Source: Sporosarcina ureilytica (lineage in GTDB: Bacteria > Bacillota > Bacilli > Bacillales_A > Planococcaceae). From it: a stretch of 64,000 bases of DNA. Both the position numbers and the translations under genes were made by a program. Of this stretch, positions 60,890-64,000 are shown piece after piece. The stretch is taken from the NCBI RefSeq assembly GCF_001753205.1, contig NZ_CP017560.1, positions 3,286,001 to 3,350,000 on the forward strand, given 5' to 3'. How positions within the stretch are numbered: the first letter of the stretch is position 1; the number at the start of each line of letters is the position of its first letter. The notes under the pieces were generated by a model, which ran no database searches, had not been told where the DNA came from, and saw nothing but the letters and a program-made list of their open reading frames with translations.

Positions 60890-63001
60890 CTAGTATTCTA
60901 ATTTATTTACTTCGAGTATCCTTTCAACATTCACAATCTTATGTGCGTACCTTAAAATGTCCTCTTCATGAGTAATTAAAATGACAATTTTATTTTTTTC
61001 AATGGCCAACTCTCTCATTTTTTTGATCAATACCCCTTTTGCTTCCTTATCTAAATTTCCAGAAGGCTCGTCAAATATATAGATACTTTTATCTTGATTC
61101 AACGCCCGCATTAGGAGTATTTTTTGTTTCTGTCCTTGCGAAATATTAACTCCGTCACTTTGTATCAAATAATTATTAAGTAAGTGCAATTTAAATATAT
61201 CGTCGTAGTCTTGTTTCTCTTTGTCACTCAATTCTTCATTAAACACTTTGTATCGAATATTTCTTCCAACAGTACTTCCATATACATTAAATTCAGGTGA
61301 GTACATACTAATATATTCATGAATAGCCACATCTTTAAAAGACCTTTTAGAAATAGAGCCATTAATCGTTAGATCACCCGAACTCGGTTCTAATGTTCCA
61401 GAGATTATCTTGACTAAGGTAGATTTCCCGGAACCATTGCCACCGGTAATCGCGGAAATTTCCCCTGATTCGAATGTTGCAGAGAAGTTCCTGAATAGCT
61501 CCTCACTTCCTGGATAACCAAAGTTTATGTTATCGATAGAAATGGAGTTAATCTCCTCCACCCCCATTTTTTCTTTCCCCTCTACTACTTGCTCATCCTC
61601 ATAATCTCCGCCGCTTTGTATGTGATCGATAGCAACAGTACTTTTTTGATAAGTTAACCAAGTTTGCACCACTGGTGAAAGACTCCCTAGTATAAGTGAA
61701 ATAAGGAAAATACTATTGGAAGTATTCATTAAATGATCAGGACTTTCATTTAATGATATAAAACCAAATATAATGAAAGCCGAAATTGTCATTAGTGTTA
61801 CAATCAATTGATAGGTTGATAATATTCTTAATTCCGTTTTCGTCCTAGTAACTTTACTTTTTAGAAATTCATCCATTTTTTGTTTAACGAATTTTTCCGA
61901 CTCACTATTTTTCGAAAACAAATTGATATCCAGCGATGTTTTTATGTTATTTTCAACCGCATAAGAAAAACCCGTAGATTTTCCGACAATATCTCTTTCT
62001 TCATTTCTAACTTTCGGAATTTGGTTCCTTAGATACAATGAGAAAATCACGAACCAGAATATTAATGAAACCGTTAATAATACGCTAAATTGATATAATA
62101 GAATTGATAAGAATAAAACATAAACAAGATTTAGTTTAAAATAAAACTTTTGAAGTAAACCCGAAACTGAATTCAAGAGGTTCCAGAAGTAACCTGTGAC
62201 ATTGTCCGCATTTTTACCTGAGTCTAAGTCATTAATTTTTTGTTGATAGTATTGTGACAACACAGCTGCCTGTAGTCTGTTTTCGATCATAACTTTTTGG
62301 TGTCCTTCTCCTATGTTTACAAAATAGAACAAGACGATTATGATGAATGCGGTTATAGACGGAAAAACCAAATCCTCCAAGGATAAATCGCCATTGTTCA
62401 CTTGCATAAACCCCTGAATAACCACTGTTGAAACCACTGGCAGCATGTACTTTAAGAACAATAATCCAATCATTTTTATTTTTGTTTTTATCGGAAGATT
62501 ATCCATCATTCTCTTGTACAATGTTTCGCCTATACTACGCTCTTTTTGATTTGGCTTAGATTGTTTACGAATCCTCTTTTGGGTGATATCTACATTATTG
62601 ATACATAATGCAAAGCCTAAAAAGATTGATTTAATATACCCCTCATCGCATTCCATTATTTTAGGTTTGGATGGGTCTGATATGATGAATTTTCCATTCT
62701 TTATTTCATGGACGACAACATAGTGTGCCAGCCCATCATTTTCAACGACAATCACCATCGGAAGTTTTTCCACTTCCTTCAATTGCTCAAAATCAGTGAC
62801 TTCATACGAATCGGATTGAACACCATAGCCAATTAAAATTTGATTTAATTCCCATAATGAAATTCCTTGATCCTTTTTTATATTATAATTTTTGTATAAG
62901 TCATTAGGATTGCCCACATTTACATTTAGTTGTTTTAAAATCGTTTTGAGTGATGCAATTCCACAGTCAGTACTTGAATTTTGCATAGAATGTGCATACA
63001 T
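60890..63001 (-). CDS. C39-peptidase-containing ABC transporter (bacteriocin processing/export)
   Basis: A 703-residue PCAT-type exporter. Residues 1-130 are a C39 cysteine peptidase with oxyanion Gln7, catalytic Cys13 (STDCGIASL), His93 (LAHYVVVHE) and Asp109 (IISDPS). Residues about 165-455 are the transmembrane domain. The ATPase has Walker A TGGNGSGKSTLVK, a variant signature ISQGQKQKIL and Walker B YIFDEPSGNLD. It should cut leaders at the double-glycine-type site and export the core. GGGAG precedes the ATG. The six precursor genes lie directly downstream and a DUF4097-like gene 11 bases upstream, which makes those peptides its obvious substrates. Confidence 0.92.
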   Translation of the reverse strand: MYAHSMQNSSTDCGIASLKTILKQLNVNVGNPNDLYKNYNIKKDQGISLWELNQILIGYGVQSDSYEVTDFEQLKEVEKLPMVIVVENDGLAHYVVVHEIKNGKFIISDPSKPKIMECDEGYIKSIFLGFALCINNVDITQKRIRKQSKPNQKERSIGETLYKRMMDNLPIKTKIKMIGLLFLKYMLPVVSTVVIQGFMQVNNGDLSLEDLVFPSITAFIIIVLFYFVNIGEGHQKVMIENRLQAAVLSQYYQQKINDLDSGKNADNVTGYFWNLLNSVSGLLQKFYFKLNLVYVLFLSILLYQFSVLLTVSLIFWFVIFSLYLRNQIPKVRNEERDIVGKSTGFSYAVENNIKTSLDINLFSKNSESEKFVKQKMDEFLKSKVTRTKTELRILSTYQLIVTLMTISAFIIFGFISLNESPDHLMNTSNSIFLISLILGSLSPVVQTWLTYQKSTVAIDHIQSGGDYEDEQVVEGKEKMGVEEINSISIDNINFGYPGSEELFRNFSATFESGEISAITGGNGSGKSTLVKIISGTLEPSSGDLTINGSISKRSFKDVAIHEYISMYSPEFNVYGSTVGRNIRYKVFNEELSDKEKQDYDDIFKLHLLNNYLIQSDGVNISQGQKQKILLMRALNQDKSIYIFDEPSGNLDKEAKGVLIKKMRELAIEKNKIVILITHEEDILRYAHKIVNVERILEVNKLEY

Positions 63002-63012
63002 TTTCTATCTCC

Positions 63013-63576
63013 CTATTTCTCTATATTAATACTCCCGATTGTTTTAACTTGAATAAGACTATCCATCGTTTCATTCGTTTGTGGGACAGCAAGCACCTCG
63101 CCTGCACCTTCCGCCTTTGTTTTATATTTGCCATCAAAGTTTTCAGGTACGTTAATAGACACACTGCCAACGGTCATATTAAAATCTAACTCTTTGAACG
63201 CAGCGTCTTTCGCCAAATTAATCGTTAACAATAATTCGTCTTTTCCTTCACTCGTAACGAGCAGTTTTACGCCGCCTTTTTCTGAGAAATTAATATCCAA
63301 CTTATTATCAGTCGAAATCGAATTTGCCAAAGCTTTTTCAGCTTGTTCAGATACATTTCCACTTAATGAAATCGTTGTTTTTTCATCATCACTTTCTTGG
63401 ATCACAGCTTTAATATTTTGTTCCGCTTTATTTAATGAAATCCCTTCTATTTGCTTCGAGGACAATTCCCATTCTTTCTCAACATAAGTGTTGGTACTTG
63501 ACTGTGAAACAGATGAGTAACCCCATACGCCTATCAGTAATAAAACAACGCCAGCGATTATAATTTTTTTCTTCAT
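63013..63576 (-). CDS. membrane-anchored DUF4097-like protein
   Basis: A 187-residue protein with one N-terminal transmembrane helix (KKKIIIAGVVLLLIGVWGYS) and an extracytoplasmic beta-repeat domain of the DUF4097 type (KQIEGISLNKAEQNIKAVIQ, DFNMTVGSVSINVPENFDG). It lies between the permease fragment and the C39 transporter with 14- and 11-base gaps, so it is in the same operon. An immunity or accessory role is possible but is inference only. ATG chosen over the in-frame TTG just before it, with AAAGGAGAGG upstream. Confidence 0.7.
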   Translation of the reverse strand: MKKKIIIAGVVLLLIGVWGYSSVSQSSTNTYVEKEWELSSKQIEGISLNKAEQNIKAVIQESDDEKTTISLSGNVSEQAEKALANSISTDNKLDINFSEKGGVKLLVTSEGKDELLLTINLAKDAAFKELDFNMTVGSVSINVPENFDGKYKTKAEGAGEVLAVPQTNETMDSLIQVKTIGSINIEK

Positions 63577-63590
63577 CAAAAACCTCTCCT

Positions 63591-64000
63591 TTATTTAAAT
63601 TCTCTCGTGCTAAATGATGAATAACTTATGATTAATGCCAATAAAGTATAGGCAATACTACTAACAAAAATAGTTGTTGTAAAAGATGTTGATAAGTTTG
63701 ATAAGTTGGTGACATTTCTTATGTTCGTAAAGAAAAGTGTGTCTAAAATCGAATCGAATTTAGGAAGATAAGTCCCGATAATATTTGATAGAAAACTATC
63801 ACCGATAAATGCAATTGAAATAAAAGCTGCGACGGACACATAAGTGGATTTAATGATATTAAATAGTAAGACCCCTAGTGCACTAGCCGTTAAATACAAT
63901 GGAATTTGGGCCAGGATCACTTTTAATAAAGCCACTACATCAAATCCGCCAGAAAGAACAAATGTTGTAGTAAATAAACTAAGTGAGTAAACTAGAACAA
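63591..64000 (-). CDS. ABC-2-type permease-like membrane protein, C-terminal part
   Basis: The frame is open from the window edge on the minus strand, so the N-terminus is missing; about 136 residues are seen. They contain four hydrophobic segments (VILAQIPLYLTASALGVLLF, VSVAAFISIAFIGDSFLSN and a final IFVSSIAYTLLALIISYSSF) in the layout of the C-terminal half of an ABC-2 or lantibiotic-immunity permease. A GTG codon at 63935 is internal. An ATPase gene would be expected further upstream, beyond base 64000. Confidence 0.6.
   Translation of the reverse strand, partial: VLVYSLSLFTTTFVLSGGFDVVALLKVILAQIPLYLTASALGVLLFNIIKSTYVSVAAFISIAFIGDSFLSNIIGTYLPKFDSILDTLFFTNIRNVTNLSNLSTSFTTTIFVSSIAYTLLALIISYSSFSTREFK

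Overview
The window looks like a chromosome segment of a low-GC, endospore-forming Firmicute, most likely a member of the Planococcaceae close to Sporosarcina. Sporulation and germination genes (rsfA, cwlJ, gerQ), bacillithiol synthesis (yojF-bshB2), Gram-positive heme synthesis (hemQ) and gene order shared with the B. subtilis ywh-ywg-ywf-ywd region support this. The placement is inferred from gene content and order, not from a marker gene.

Bases 1-13.5 kb are mostly conserved core genes: the end of a class A PBP, ywhD, a tautomerase, ywgA, ywfO, rsfA, lipL, pta, hemQ, cwlJ-gerQ, ywdK, ywdI, a 57-residue cysteine protein overlapping ywdI, ung, a DUF4230 protein, pdxK and yojF-bshB2. Bases 13.8-25 kb hold a YjiH-type membrane protein, threonine catabolism (kbl, tdh) beside a tandem NTPase with one degenerate P-loop, a YczE-like protein, ybaK and topB. 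Bases 24-30 kb hold an ABC transporter with its own two-component system, an AraC/GyrI-type regulator and an MFS transporter. Bases 30-50 kb hold a PerR-box-preceded P1B-4 ATPase (PfeT/ZosA type), a CPA1 antiporter, an SpsG/PseG-like protein, an ECF sigma factor without an adjacent anti-sigma gene, a CorC protein, an M20 dipeptidase, DegV, an unusual tRNA-Ala beside a truncated tRNA, a heterodimeric ABC exporter, a PAS-GGDEF-EAL protein and a short-chain fatty acid transporter.

Bases 51.0-53.1 kb are a minisatellite with a basic period near 21 bp and a higher-order period of 82 bp. It is interrupted by a 1.29 kb IS3-family element flanked by a TTG target duplication. Diverged copies of the same 21-bp unit occur at 17.0 kb and, inverted, at 21.0 kb. 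Then come pcp, a family-4-like uracil-DNA glycosylase, a tetR-yhgE operon, an AIM24 protein and a secreted lipoprotein serpin.

The most interesting part is 59.9-64.0 kb on the minus strand. Six tandem genes of about 123 bp each encode nearly identical 29-30 residue precursors: a leader fitting the double-glycine pattern and an invariant 14-residue core, FCIFKIGIVGIFCW, with two cysteines. Immediately upstream are an ABC transporter with an N-terminal C39 leader peptidase, a membrane-anchored DUF4097-like protein and the end of an ABC-2-type permease. This looks like a bacteriocin or signalling-peptide system whose remaining genes lie beyond base 64000.
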